64,000 nucleotides of DNA from Bradyrhizobium sp. WSM471. Its GTDB lineage: Bacteria; Pseudomonadota; Alphaproteobacteria; Rhizobiales; Xanthobacteraceae. Numbering within the stretch: the stretch's first letter is position 1; each line of letters starts with the position of its first letter. Below, in pieces: positions 36,119 through 44,975 of this stretch. Location of the stretch: NCBI RefSeq assembly GCF_000244915.1, contig NZ_CM001442.1, forward strand, positions 2,976,001-3,040,000, written 5' to 3'. The position numbers and the translations under genes are program-made. Under the pieces are notes generated by a model, which ran no database searches, had not been told where the DNA came from, and saw nothing but the letters and a program-made list of their open reading frames with translations.

Positions 36119-36825
36119 GATCGGTTTGCGCGCGCTGCGGCGATGCTGGCGTCGATGACGCTGCGATCGGTGTTGCCGGCCGGGTTCTGCCGCGTCGGCA
36201 TGGAAGCGCGGAAGTGGACCCAGAGCTCGTGGCTGACGCGCTCGAGCCGCTCGAGCTCACCGAGCGGATCGGGATGATCGTCGGCGCGCAGGTCCAATGC
36301 CGGCCATTCCTCCTCGCCGTGGATCAGGAGCGCGGCGGACTGCTTGCCGCGCTTGTCGCCGCCGGCGGCTTCGCCCGCGCGCATCGCAGCGAGCAGCCGG
36401 CGCGGGAAGGGCAGGCTGTCATTGGCGATATAGGTTTTTGCGGTCTCCTCGAGCACATCGGCGCCCGCGAGCATGTTGCCGGCGATCGAGAAGTCGCTGC
36501 CCGCAATGTGCCCGCACCAATCCACGCAGTCGCCCCCGGTATGCGCGGCAATCGCGCCACTGGCGTCCATGATATGGATCTGGCGGCTGTCGCGGCCATC
36601 GTCGGTCGCGAGCAGGGCGGCCAGCACGTCGTGCGCGTTGAGACCTTCCCGCAGCAGCTTGACGCCGTCGATGCCGTAATACGGATTGACGAAGGCCTGC
36701 GTCGCAATGGCGCCAAGTCCCGCCGCGATGTAGGGGACACGCGCGCCGACGGCGAAGAAGCGCGTAGCAACGGCGATGCCGAACTGGCCGGTAGCAGAAT
36801 CGCGCGCGATGATCGACCAGGTCAT
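36115..36825 (-). CDS. DUF1028 family protein, putative Ntn-hydrolase
   Basis: A 236-residue protein of the DUF1028 family, which is placed by fold in the Ntn-hydrolase superfamily. It opens MTWSIIARDSATGQFGIAVAT. If the initiator methionine is removed, Thr2 would be the N-terminal nucleophile typical of such hydrolases, which cleave amide bonds. Other conserved parts are VPYIAAGLGAIATQAFVNP near 30 and GGDCVDWCGHIAGSDFSIAGN near 97. It overlaps the DppD gene by four bases and follows the gamma-glutamyltransferase by nine. This suggests an intracellular amidase or peptidase acting on the imported peptide. No signal peptide. Confidence 0.85.
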   Translation of the reverse strand: MTWSIIARDSATGQFGIAVATRFFAVGARVPYIAAGLGAIATQAFVNPYYGIDGVKLLREGLNAHDVLAALLATDDGRDSRQIHIMDASGAIAAHTGGDCVDWCGHIAGSDFSIAGNMLAGADVLEETAKTYIANDSLPFPRRLLAAMRAGEAAGGDKRGKQSAALLIHGEEEWPALDLRADDHPDPLGELERLERVSHELWVHFRASMPTRQNPAGNTDRSVIDASIAAARANRS

Positions 36826-36834
36826 GTGCTGCCT

Positions 36835-38640
36835 TCAGCGCCCTGCGGCGTAGCCTTGCATGCCGCGCGGATTGGCGGCGGCGCGGCGGCGTGCTCCGAC
36901 GCGCGAGGCCGCGGTCAGGCGGCCTTCCGACCAATCCGGTCCGACCTCGACGATATGTCCGCGTTCGCGAAGATTCGCGATCGTCGCCTTCGGCACGCGG
37001 TTCTCGACCACGAGCACGCCGGGGCGCGCGGTGCGGGGCCAGAACGAGATCGGGAAATGCTCGGAGTGCCAGGCCGGGGCGTCGATGGCTTCCTGAAGAT
37101 TCAGATTGCAATGGACGTGCCGCAGGAAAAACTGCGTGATCCACTGGTCCTGCTGGTCGCCGCCGGGCGAGCCCCAGGCGAGATAGGGTTCGCCATCGCG
37201 CAGCGCCATGGTCGGCGACAAAGTGGTGCGTGGCCGCTTGCCGGGCGCGAGCGAACTCGGTTGGTTCTCCTCCAGATCGAACATCTGCGCGCGGCTGCCG
37301 AGGCAGAAGCCGAGCTCGGGGATGATCGGCGATGATTGCAGCCAGCCGCCTGATGGTGTCGAGGACACCATGTTGCCGGCCTTGTCGATGATGTCGAAAT
37401 GCACGGTGTCGCCGCGCACCTCGCCGAAACGGCCCACCGTCGGTTCACCGGCGCCGAGCGCGCCGACAGCCTCGCGCTGGCCCTCGGCGCGGCGCAGCTT
37501 GACCACGCCGCCAAAGCCCTCGATCGCACCGGGCCGGAGATCGAGCGAGGCCTTGTCGGTGACGAGCTTGCGGCGGTCGTTGTTGTAGGGATCCGACAGC
37601 AGCGTTCCGATCGGGATCTCGCTGAACTCAGGATCGCCGTAGAATTTCTCGCGGTCGGCGAAGGCGAGCTTGGCGCATTCGATCTGGAGATGGATGAATT
37701 CAGGCCCGGTCGGGTCCAGCCCATCGAGCGCAAAGCCCTTCAGCAGCGCGAGCTGCTGCAGCGTCACCGGACCCTGGCTCCAGACGCCGGCCTTGCAGAC
37801 AGTGTAGCGGCCATAATCGTAGGTGAGCGGGGCCTCGACCGTCGGTTGCCAGCGCGCCATGTCATCGGCCGACAGCACGCCGCGGTGCGGCGAGCCGCTG
37901 ACGTCCATCACCTCCTGCGTCCGGCAGAATTTGTCGATGGCTTCCGCGACGAAGCCCTGCGACCACGCCTTTCGCGCGCGCTCGATCTCGGCATCGCGGC
38001 CGCCGCCATCGCTTTCGGCCTCGCTCAGGATTCGTGCGTAGGTCGCTGCAAGCGTCTTGTTGGTGAAGAGCGTGCCGGGCTTTGGCACTTCGTCGTTCGG
38101 CAGATAGACGGCGGCTGATGTCGGCCAGTGCTTGCGGAATAATTGCTCGACGGCCTGGATCGTGGCGCAGGCGCGCTCGACCAGCGGATAGCCGTCGCGC
38201 GCATAGGAGATCGCCGGCTCCAGCACGTCGCGCACGCGCATCGTGCCGTAGTCACGCAGCAGCATCATCCAGGATTCGAAGGTGCCGGGGACGCAGGCCG
38301 CGAGCAGGCCGGTGCCGGGCACCATGTCGAGGCCTTCGCTCTTGTAATGCGCGATGGTGGCGCGGGCCGGTGCCGGACCCTGGCCGCAGATCACCTCGGT
38401 GCGGCCGCGCTTCACGTCGTGCACGATGATCGGAACGTCGCCGCCTGGGCCGTTCAGATGCGGCTCGACCACCTGGAGCGTGAAAGCCGTGGCGACGCCG
38501 GCGTCAAAGGCATTGCCGCCCTTTTCCAGGATGGCCATGCCGATAGCGGTCGCGATCCAGTGCGTGGTCGCGACGACGCCGAAGGTGCCTTCGATCTCGG
38601 GGCGTGTCGTGAAGGGATCGGGATTGACGATGCTGGCCAT
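36835..38640 (-). CDS. Gamma-glutamyltransferase family protein, no signal peptide
   Basis: A 601-residue Ntn-hydrolase related to gamma-glutamyltranspeptidase. The family normally cleaves itself to expose an N-terminal threonine, then transfers or hydrolyses a gamma-glutamyl group. Here the nucleophile is T412 in RGDTVHFDIID, aligned with the classical TTHYS motif. The substrate-binding arginine region and the glycine-rich PSGGWLQSSPI follow. EKGGNAFDAGVATAF near 40 is another family hallmark. It lacks a leader peptide, unlike the periplasmic E. coli enzyme, so it probably acts in the cytoplasm on imported gamma-glutamyl peptides. Cephalosporin-acylase-like members exist, so the exact substrate is open. 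Confidence 0.9.
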   Translation of the reverse strand: MASIVNPDPFTTRPEIEGTFGVVATTHWIATAIGMAILEKGGNAFDAGVATAFTLQVVEPHLNGPGGDVPIIVHDVKRGRTEVICGQGPAPARATIAHYKSEGLDMVPGTGLLAACVPGTFESWMMLLRDYGTMRVRDVLEPAISYARDGYPLVERACATIQAVEQLFRKHWPTSAAVYLPNDEVPKPGTLFTNKTLAATYARILSEAESDGGGRDAEIERARKAWSQGFVAEAIDKFCRTQEVMDVSGSPHRGVLSADDMARWQPTVEAPLTYDYGRYTVCKAGVWSQGPVTLQQLALLKGFALDGLDPTGPEFIHLQIECAKLAFADREKFYGDPEFSEIPIGTLLSDPYNNDRRKLVTDKASLDLRPGAIEGFGGVVKLRRAEGQREAVGALGAGEPTVGRFGEVRGDTVHFDIIDKAGNMVSSTPSGGWLQSSPIIPELGFCLGSRAQMFDLEENQPSSLAPGKRPRTTLSPTMALRDGEPYLAWGSPGGDQQDQWITQFFLRHVHCNLNLQEAIDAPAWHSEHFPISFWPRTARPGVLVVENRVPKATIANLRERGHIVEVGPDWSEGRLTAASRVGARRRAAANPRGMQGYAAGR

Positions 38641-38721
38641 GGACTACCTCATGTGCGGCGCGCGCAATTGATCACAGGGCCAGGCCGCCGCCAAATGCGC
38701 AGGCTGCATGGCACGCGCGCG

Positions 38722-39711
38722 TCACGCCGGTACCGGCGCGGTGTTGACCGCATGGCAGGCGACGCCGTCGATCAATTCAGGTGCTTCCTTGCGGCAGAGA
38801 TCGAACGCCAGCGGGCAGCGCGGATTGAAGGCGCACCCAGGCGGCGGATTGATCGGGTTCGGGATCTCGCCCTTCACGGGAATGCGCTGGCGGCCGCTCA
38901 TGGCAAGATCGGGCACGGCGCCGAGCAGCATCTTGGTGTAGGGCATGCGAGGACGGGCAAACAGCTCGCGCCCTTCCGCGATCTCGACGATGCGTCCGAG
39001 ATACATCACGCCGACGCGGCTCGCCATGTGGCGGACGACGGCGAGGTTGTGGCTGATGAACATGTAGGTCAGGCCGAACTTGTCCTGGAGGTCGCGCATC
39101 AGGTTCAGGATCTGCGCTTGCACGGAGACGTCGAGCGCGGAGGTCGGCTCGTCGCAGACAATGAACTCCGCGTCGGAGGCGAGCGCGCGAGCGATCGCGA
39201 TGCGCTGACGTTGGCCGCCCGAGAATTCGTGCGGAAATTTCAGCCGGTCGTCGGGATGCAGGCCGACAAGGCTGAGGAGTTCGCCGACGCGCGCCTGGAT
39301 GTCGCGCTCGCCCTCGATCAGGTCGAAAGCGCGGATCGGCTCGGAGATGATGGCGTCGACCCGGAAGCGTGGGTTCAGGCTCGCATAGGGATCCTGGAAG
39401 ATCATCTGGATGCGGCGGCGGAGCTTTCGGCGTGCCGGTGCCTGCCTCGGGTCGGTCATCGAGACGCCGTCGATCAGGACGTCGCCGGAGCTCGGCGGCA
39501 GCAGGCCCACGACCATCCGTGCGACCGTGGTCTTGCCCGAGCCGGACTCGCCGACCAGCGCGAAGGTCTCGCCCTTCCTGATGTCGAAGGTGACGCCGTC
39601 GACGGCCTTGAGGTATTCGAGATGGCCGCCCTCGAGCACGCGGTTGAGCCAGGGTTTCGATACGTCGAAGACGCGCCGCAGATTTGTGGCCTGGACGAAG
39701 GAAGTGCTCAT
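38722..39711 (-). CDS. Peptide ABC transporter ATP-binding protein, DppF type (system 2)
   Basis: A 329-residue ATPase. Walker A is GESGSGKTT, the Q-loop is in IFQDPYASLNPRFRV, the signature is FSGGQRQRIAIARAL and Walker B is FIVCDEPTSALD. The C-terminal cysteine motif is GCAFNPRCPL near 296. It starts within the DppD-type gene (ATGA overlap) and ends 81 bases before the gamma-glutamyltransferase gene. Confidence 0.94.
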   Translation of the reverse strand: MSTSFVQATNLRRVFDVSKPWLNRVLEGGHLEYLKAVDGVTFDIRKGETFALVGESGSGKTTVARMVVGLLPPSSGDVLIDGVSMTDPRQAPARRKLRRRIQMIFQDPYASLNPRFRVDAIISEPIRAFDLIEGERDIQARVGELLSLVGLHPDDRLKFPHEFSGGQRQRIAIARALASDAEFIVCDEPTSALDVSVQAQILNLMRDLQDKFGLTYMFISHNLAVVRHMASRVGVMYLGRIVEIAEGRELFARPRMPYTKMLLGAVPDLAMSGRQRIPVKGEIPNPINPPPGCAFNPRCPLAFDLCRKEAPELIDGVACHAVNTAPVPA

Positions 39712-40694
39712 GCCGCGCTCTCCGCCGGCACACTGTCATAGAGGTGGCACGCGACGGATTGCGTGCCGCGCGGTAGTGGCTCCGGCCTCTCCACGCGGCA
39801 TCGGTCGAATGCGAATGCGCAGCGCGGATTGAACGAACAGCCGCGTGGGATCGCCGACAGGCGCGGCATGGAGCCGGGGATCTGCACCAGACGCTTGTCG
39901 TCGCCGGCAAGGGTGGGGATCGCGCCCATCAGGCCCTTGGCATAAGGGTGCAGCGGGTTCCTGACGACGTCCTGCACCGGACCGATCTCGGCAACGCGGC
40001 CGGCATACATCACCGCGACGCGGTCGGACGCCTCCGCGATGACGCCCATGTCGTGGGTCACCAGCATCACGGCGGTGCCGTGGTCGCGTCCGAGTCGCTT
40101 GATCAGCGAGATGATCTGCGCCTGTACGGAGACGTCGAGTGCGGTGGTCGGCTCGTCCGCGATGATCAGCTCCGGCTCGGCACAGATCGCGAGCGCAATG
40201 ACCACGCGCTGGCGCATGCCACCGGAGAATTCGTGGGGATAGCCGTCAATGCGCTTTTCGGGTGCGGGGATTCCGACTTCGGCGAGCAGGTCGATGGCGC
40301 GGCGGCGCGCGGCGGTCTCGGACAGGTTCAGATGGGTTCTGATCGTCTCGATCAGCTGATCGCCGACGCGGTAGAGCGGATTGAGCGATGTCAGGGGATC
40401 CTGGAAGATCATGCCGATCCGTTTTCCGCGGATACGGCGCAGCTCCTCCGCCGGCAAATTGTCGATGCGCAGGCCCGCAAGACGAATCTCGCCGCCGGCG
40501 ATGCGGCCGGGCGGATCGATCAGGCCGATCACGGCCAGACCCGTGACGGACTTGCCGGCGCCGGATTCGCCGACCACGCCGAGTACCTCGCCCTTGGCGA
40601 TGTCGAAGGAGACACCGTCGATGGCGCGCAGCGTGCCGCGGCGGGAGGCGAACTCGACCTGAAGATTACGCACGGAGAGGATGGGGTCGGTCAT
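39708..40694 (-). CDS. Peptide ABC transporter ATP-binding protein, DppD type (system 2)
   Basis: A 328-residue ATPase. Walker A is GESGAGKSV, the Q-loop is in IFQDPLTSLNPLYRVG, the signature is [15 protein letters not shown] near 158 and Walker B is [12 protein letters not shown] near 179. The C-terminal cysteine motif is GCSFNPRCAF near 287. The ATG at 40694 overlaps the stop of the 21-codon mini-ORF (ATGA); a GTG eight codons upstream in the same frame lies inside the mini-ORF and is less likely. Confidence 0.94.
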   Translation of the reverse strand: MTDPILSVRNLQVEFASRRGTLRAIDGVSFDIAKGEVLGVVGESGAGKSVTGLAVIGLIDPPGRIAGGEIRLAGLRIDNLPAEELRRIRGKRIGMIFQDPLTSLNPLYRVGDQLIETIRTHLNLSETAARRRAIDLLAEVGIPAPEKRIDGYPHEFSGGMRQRVVIALAICAEPELIIADEPTTALDVSVQAQIISLIKRLGRDHGTAVMLVTHDMGVIAEASDRVAVMYAGRVAEIGPVQDVVRNPLHPYAKGLMGAIPTLAGDDKRLVQIPGSMPRLSAIPRGCSFNPRCAFAFDRCRVERPEPLPRGTQSVACHLYDSVPAESAA

Positions 40695-40756
40695 GAGCGA
40701 GACGCTCTCATCCAAGTTTTGCTCATCCAGATTTCGCTCTTTGAAATTTTGCTCAT
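40691..40756 (-). CDS. 21-codon mini-ORF coupled on both sides inside the peptide-transporter operon
   Basis: An ORF of 21 codons fills the space between the DppC-type and DppD-type genes. Its ATG overlaps the DppC stop (ATGA) and its TGA overlaps the DppD start (ATGA). It contains two copies of GATGAGCAAAA exactly 30 bases apart, giving MSKISKSEIW then MSKTW in the same frame. The peptide is basic with no recognisable motif. The overlaps could simply pass ribosomes from one gene to the next. I know of no such peptide in other peptide-importer operons. Confidence 0.5.
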   Translation of the reverse strand: MSKISKSEIWMSKTWMRASRS

Positions 40757-41724
40757 CGGAGCTTCGGGTTGAGCGCGTCGCGCAGCCAGTCGCCGAGCAG
40801 GTTGATCGACAGGATCAGGGCGGCGAGCGCGATACCAGGGAAGGCCACGATCCACCATTCGCCCGCGAACAGGTAGTTGTTGCCGATGCGGATCAACGTG
40901 CCGAGCGAGGGCATTGTGTCGGGCAGGCCGACGCCGAGGAAAGACAGCGTCGCCTCGGTGATGATGGCGAGCGCGAGGTTGATCGTCGCGATGACCAGGA
41001 TCGGACCCATCGTGTTTGGCAGCACATGGCGGAACATGATCTTTGGTGCGGGAAGGCCGATCAATTGCGCGGCGGCCACGTAGTCCTTGTTCTTCTCGAC
41101 CATCACGGAACCGCGCACCGTCCGGGCATACCCGACCCAGAAACTCAGGCCGATCGAGATCACCAGCACGATCAGCATGCTGGTTGCATCCAGCCGGTTG
41201 CCGAGAATCGATTTGGCGATGCCGTTGACCAGCAGCGCGATCAGGATGGCGGGGAAAGTGAGTTGCACGTCGGCGATCCGCATGATCACGCCGTCCACCG
41301 CGCCGCCGAAATAGCCGGCGACCAGGCCAAGCGCGATGCCGAGCGCGCCCGCGAAGATCACGCCGGCCACGCCGACAGCGAGCGAAATGCGCAGCCCGTA
41401 GAGAATGGCGGAGAACACATCGCGGCCCTGCTCGTCCGTGCCGAGCAGGAACGGGCTCTGCCCCTCAGCGGTCCACAGCGGTGAGATCCTGGAATTCATC
41501 AATTGGAGCTGTGCCGGATCGAAAGGGTCCTGCACCGCGAGCGCGGAGGCAAAGATCGCGAGCAGGAAGAACAGCACGGTAATGGCTGCCGCGACCATGG
41601 TCAGCTTGGATCGGCGAAACGAGTAGAAGACGTCGCTGTCGAGTGCGCGGCTGAACCAGCTGCGGGCGGCATGCGTCGGCAGCGTGCTCGGCTTGTCGGG
41701 ATTGGAGGCGACCACTTCGGACAT
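40753..41724 (-). CDS. Peptide ABC transporter permease, DppC type (system 2)
   Basis: A 323-residue permease with about six membrane segments. The first is at 38-60, followed by an extracytoplasmic stretch. LLGTDEQGRDVFSAILYGLRISL near 110 is the DppC/OppC signature, and the docking loop is YVAAAQLIGLPAPKIMFRHVLPN near 215. The start lies 10 bases after the DppB-type stop. Its stop overlaps the mini-ORF. Confidence 0.93.
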   Translation of the reverse strand: MSEVVASNPDKPSTLPTHAARSWFSRALDSDVFYSFRRSKLTMVAAAITVLFFLLAIFASALAVQDPFDPAQLQLMNSRISPLWTAEGQSPFLLGTDEQGRDVFSAILYGLRISLAVGVAGVIFAGALGIALGLVAGYFGGAVDGVIMRIADVQLTFPAILIALLVNGIAKSILGNRLDATSMLIVLVISIGLSFWVGYARTVRGSVMVEKNKDYVAAAQLIGLPAPKIMFRHVLPNTMGPILVIATINLALAIITEATLSFLGVGLPDTMPSLGTLIRIGNNYLFAGEWWIVAFPGIALAALILSINLLGDWLRDALNPKLR

Positions 41725-41734
41725 ACAGGCTGCC

Positions 41735-42715
41735 TTATGTGGCGCGGCCGACGGTCGCGCGCAGGCGCGGATCGACGACGGTGTAGAGGATGTCGACCAC
41801 CAGATTGATGGTGACGAAAATCAGCGAGACCATCAGCAGGTAGGCAGCCATAATCGGGATATCGACGTTTTGCACGGCCTGCACGAACAGAAGTCCCATG
41901 CCGGGCCATTGGAACACGGTTTCGGTGATGATCGAAAATGCAATAACCGAGCCAAACTGAAGTCCTGCCACCGTGATCACGGGAATCAGCGTGTTCTTCA
42001 GCGCGTGGCCGAAATGAATGGCACGGGTTGTCAGCCCGCGGGCGCGGGCGAAGCGGATATAGTCGGTCCGAAGCACTTCCAGCATCTCCGCGCGCACCAG
42101 CCGCATGATCAGGGTCATCTGGAACAGGCCGAGCGTGATCGAGGGCATGATCAGCGCCTTCAGGCCCGACAATGTGAGCAGGCCCGTGGTCCACCAGCCG
42201 AGCTTGACGACTTCGCCGCGGCCGAACGAGGGCAACCAGCCCAACGTCACCGCGAACAGGTAGATCAGAAGGATGCCGATCAGGAAAGTCGGCAGCGAGA
42301 TGCCGATCAGCGAAACCGCCTGGAATAATTTGGCGAGCAGGGTGTCTCGCCTGAGCGCCGAATAGACGCCCATCAGGATGCCGGAGACCATTGCAAATAC
42401 GGTCGCGCAGATCGCGAGTTCCAGCGTTGCGGGCATACGCTCCATCAACAGCGTCGAGACCGGCTGGCGGAACTGATAGGAGACGCCGAACTTGAATTGC
42501 GCGGCATCTGCGAAATAGCGCACGAACTGCACCGGCACGGGATCATCGAGCCCCAGCGACTTGCGCACGGCTGCGCGTTCGGCCGCCGGCGTATCGAGCG
42601 AGACGATCTGGTTGATAGGGTCGCCGGCGAAGCGGAACATCGAGAACGCGATGATGCCGACGGCGAACATGACGCCGATGGCCTGAACGGCCCGGCGAAG
42701 AGTGAAAGCGAGCAT
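41735..42715 (-). CDS. Peptide ABC transporter permease, DppB type (system 2)
   Basis: A 326-residue permease. It opens MLAFTLRRAVQAIGVMFAVG and has FRFAGDPINQ near 27, FGVSYQFRQPV near 73 and the docking loop YIRFARARGLTTRAIHFGHALKN near 214. ATG 42715 and GTG 42724 are both possible starts; the AAGGAAA site is nearer the GTG, but the ATG gives the normal family length. The loop after helix 1 is DPINQIVSLDTPAAERA, typical of permeases with a NikB/DppB-like external domain. Confidence 0.92.
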   Translation of the reverse strand: MLAFTLRRAVQAIGVMFAVGIIAFSMFRFAGDPINQIVSLDTPAAERAAVRKSLGLDDPVPVQFVRYFADAAQFKFGVSYQFRQPVSTLLMERMPATLELAICATVFAMVSGILMGVYSALRRDTLLAKLFQAVSLIGISLPTFLIGILLIYLFAVTLGWLPSFGRGEVVKLGWWTTGLLTLSGLKALIMPSITLGLFQMTLIMRLVRAEMLEVLRTDYIRFARARGLTTRAIHFGHALKNTLIPVITVAGLQFGSVIAFSIITETVFQWPGMGLLFVQAVQNVDIPIMAAYLLMVSLIFVTINLVVDILYTVVDPRLRATVGRAT

Positions 42716-42772
42716 GCCTTCCACTTTCCTTGAGTGTGCGTCCGGCCGACGTCTTTGTCAGCCGAAAAAGGA

Positions 42773-42805
42773 AAGGTCCCGGTAGCCTGACGCTGCCGGG
42801 ACCTT
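42773..42805 (-). terminator. Strong hairpin after the system 2 binding-protein gene
   Basis: A 14-base-arm stem (AAGGTCCCGGTAGC paired with GCTGCCGGGACCTT, one G-T pair) around a five-base loop. On the minus strand it is followed by a T-rich run, TTTCCTTTTT. It lies 15 bases after the binding-protein stop and 58 bases before the permease start. It could stop most transcripts or protect the 3' end of the binding-protein message. Confidence 0.8.
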
Positions 42806-42819
42806 GTGTTCAACTGACG

Positions 42820-44415
42820 CTATTCCTTCTTGGTCGCCCAGTGGAACATGACCAGATTGTCGGCGCGCTGCGGCAGGTTGACCTTTTTCGATACGCCCCA
42901 GGCCAGCGCCTGCTGGTGCAGCGGAATATAAGCCCAGTCCTTGATGCTGATCTCATACGCCTGCTTGATCAGCTGATTGCGTTTGGCCGTGTCGGTTTCG
43001 ACCAGCACCTTGTCGGTGATGGCGTCGAATTCCTTGTTGCAATAGCCGCCGAGATTGGCCTCGCCGCGCGATGATTTCGCATCGTCGCGACAGCCCATGA
43101 TGTCGTAGAGCACGTTATGGGAGTCCATCGTGCTCGGCGTCCAGCCCAGCATGTAGAACGAGGTCTGATAGCCGCCCTGCTTCAACACCTTGGCGAAGTA
43201 TTGCGCCTTGGGCTGCGCCAGCAGATTGATCTTGACGCCGATGCGGGCAAGCATGCCCACGACGGCCTGGCAGATCGCGGCGTCGTTGACGTACCGATCG
43301 TTCGGGCAGTCCATGGTGACCTCGAAGCCTTCGGGGTACCCGGCCTCGGCCAGGAGCTTCTTGGCACCATCTGGATCGAACTTCGGCCGGGTGAACTCCT
43401 TGGACAGCGCGAACAATTCCGGAGCGATCATCAGCGCCGAGGGCGTCGACAGCCCGCGCATCACCCGCGTCTTGATCAGCTCGATGTCGATCGCTTTGTA
43501 GAAGGCTTCGCGGACCTTGACGTCCTTGAACGGGTTCTTGCCTTTAATGTTGGAGTAGAGCAGCTCGTCACGCGTCTGATCGAATCCGATGAAGATGGTG
43601 CGCAACTCAGGGGCCTTCAGCACCTGGGCATTCGGGCTTGCATCGACGCGGGAGATGTCCTGGATCGGCACCGGCTCGATGACGTCCACTTCGCCCGAGA
43701 GCAGCGCGGCGACGCGGGTGGCATCGGACGAGATCGGGGTGAAGATGATCTCCTTCAGGTTACCTTCCATCTTGCCCCAGTAGTTGGGATTGGCCTTGAA
43801 CACGGTCTTCACACCGGGCTGATGGCTCTCGATGATGAAGGGGCCGGTGCCGTTCTCGTGAAGCGAGGCATAGCTCGGAGAGGTCGCGGACACCGGCGTC
43901 GGCTCGACCGCTTTGTTCTCCTCAGCCCATTTCTTGTCCATGATGTACCAGACATCCCACGACGAATGCAGGATGGGATTGGGCGAGGGCAGGACGAAAT
44001 CGACCGTGTAGTCGTCGACCTTGACGACCTTGACGTTGGGCGCCAGCCGGGTCTGCATGTTCGAGTTCTTGTTGCGGACGCGATCGGCGGAGAACAGCAC
44101 GTCGTCGGCGGTGAAGGGGTCGCCGTTGTGGAATTTGACGCCCTTGCGCAAATGGAAGCGCCACCGGGTCGGCTCCGGAGTTTCCCAGCTCTCCGCCAGC
44201 GCCGGAATGATCTTGAGGTCCTTGTCCCGCGCGGTGAGGCCCTGATAGACGTGACCGAGATGGGCGTGGGTGGTGGACTCGTTCAGCGAGTAGGGATCAA
44301 GCGACTTCAGGTCGCCCTGGTTGGCATAGCGTAGCGTCTGGCTCGACGCGGGCGACATCGTCAACGCAAGCATACCGGCGAGCGTCGCCGCAAACAGAGT
44401 TCGACCGACTGACAT
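42820..44415 (-). CDS. Peptide ABC transporter substrate-binding protein (system 2, SBP_bac_5)
   Basis: A 531-residue periplasmic binding protein. Signal peptide: MSVGRTLFAATLAGMLALTM, cleavage near ASSQT. Family signatures are LKSLDPYSLNES near 36, RWRFHLRKGVKFHNGDPFTADDV near 80 and the REAFYKAIDIELIKTRV region near 300. The extra 97 codons upstream in the open frame have no family character. It is the first gene of the minus-strand run and the only one preceded by a long untranslated region. Ligand unknown; a gamma-glutamyl peptide or glutathione is suggested only by the neighbouring transferase. Confidence 0.92.
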   Translation of the reverse strand: MSVGRTLFAATLAGMLALTMSPASSQTLRYANQGDLKSLDPYSLNESTTHAHLGHVYQGLTARDKDLKIIPALAESWETPEPTRWRFHLRKGVKFHNGDPFTADDVLFSADRVRNKNSNMQTRLAPNVKVVKVDDYTVDFVLPSPNPILHSSWDVWYIMDKKWAEENKAVEPTPVSATSPSYASLHENGTGPFIIESHQPGVKTVFKANPNYWGKMEGNLKEIIFTPISSDATRVAALLSGEVDVIEPVPIQDISRVDASPNAQVLKAPELRTIFIGFDQTRDELLYSNIKGKNPFKDVKVREAFYKAIDIELIKTRVMRGLSTPSALMIAPELFALSKEFTRPKFDPDGAKKLLAEAGYPEGFEVTMDCPNDRYVNDAAICQAVVGMLARIGVKINLLAQPKAQYFAKVLKQGGYQTSFYMLGWTPSTMDSHNVLYDIMGCRDDAKSSRGEANLGGYCNKEFDAITDKVLVETDTAKRNQLIKQAYEISIKDWAYIPLHQQALAWGVSKKVNLPQRADNLVMFHWATKKE

Positions 44416-44717
44416 TCTTGACCCTCTCAACTCTGCCGCGCCGTGATTTTTGATTGTTCGGCGGGCGTCCCAATCCATGTTGCCCAGACTTCTCGACCCG
44501 TGCAAGCGCCATTCCAGCAAGGAACGCGCCAAGTTGCGCCGCTGTGCAGCAATGGTGACCGGCATCGAGGGGTGGATGGGCGCGGGCGGGCAATTTTGAT
44601 TGACCATATCCGCCGATCGAGGAAGCCGGAGGCCGCCGCCGGCCTCAGGTCGCTTGCGTTGCACACCGTCTCGCGGCGATACTGCGGCAGGCCGCTCGAA
44701 TCTCATCTGGAGGGGAC
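44416..44717. other. Divergent intergenic region, 302 bases, no feature identified
   Basis: It lies between the divergent starts of the binding protein and the DUF6489 gene, so it must hold promoters for both, and it should carry the control of the twelve-gene peptide run. I cannot point to convincing -35/-10 pairs or a perfect operator. No palindromic repeat of the other families is present. Confidence 0.5.
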
Positions 44718-44975
44718 ATGAAAGTTAATATCGAAATCGACTGCACCCCCCTCGAAGCCCGTCAGTTCATCGGATTGCCCGATCTGGCACCGATGCAGAC
44801 GGCGGTGATGGACAAGCTGCAGCAGCAGGTCTTGAGCAACATCGACAAGGTCTCGCCGGAGTCGCTGATCCAGAGCTGGTTCACCTTCGATCCCAAGCTT
44901 GCCGAGCGGTTTCAGGACATGTTCGTCACCATGGCCGGCCTCGGCGGCACGCGCAGCGGCGACAAGAAGAAATAA
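44718..44975 (+). CDS. DUF6489-like small cytosolic protein
   Basis: An 85-residue protein that opens MKVNIEIDCTPLEARQFIGL and continues with LPDLAPMQTAVMDKLQ. This is the pattern I associate with DUF6489, small proteins often encoded near PHA- and lipid-related genes in alphaproteobacteria. It has no signal peptide, and the tail is lysine-rich (GDKKK). A GGAGGGGAC site precedes the ATG. Its stop shares one base with the start of the hydrolase gene (TAATG), so the two are translationally coupled and probably functionally linked. Function unknown. Confidence 0.75.
   Translation: MKVNIEIDCTPLEARQFIGLPDLAPMQTAVMDKLQQQVLSNIDKVSPESLIQSWFTFDPKLAERFQDMFVTMAGLGGTRSGDKKK

Noticed and set aside
38143..39741. 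532-codon plus-strand open frame over the gamma-glutamyltransferase start and a DppF gene
   Set aside because: Antisense to conserved genes with intact motifs; no protein family features.
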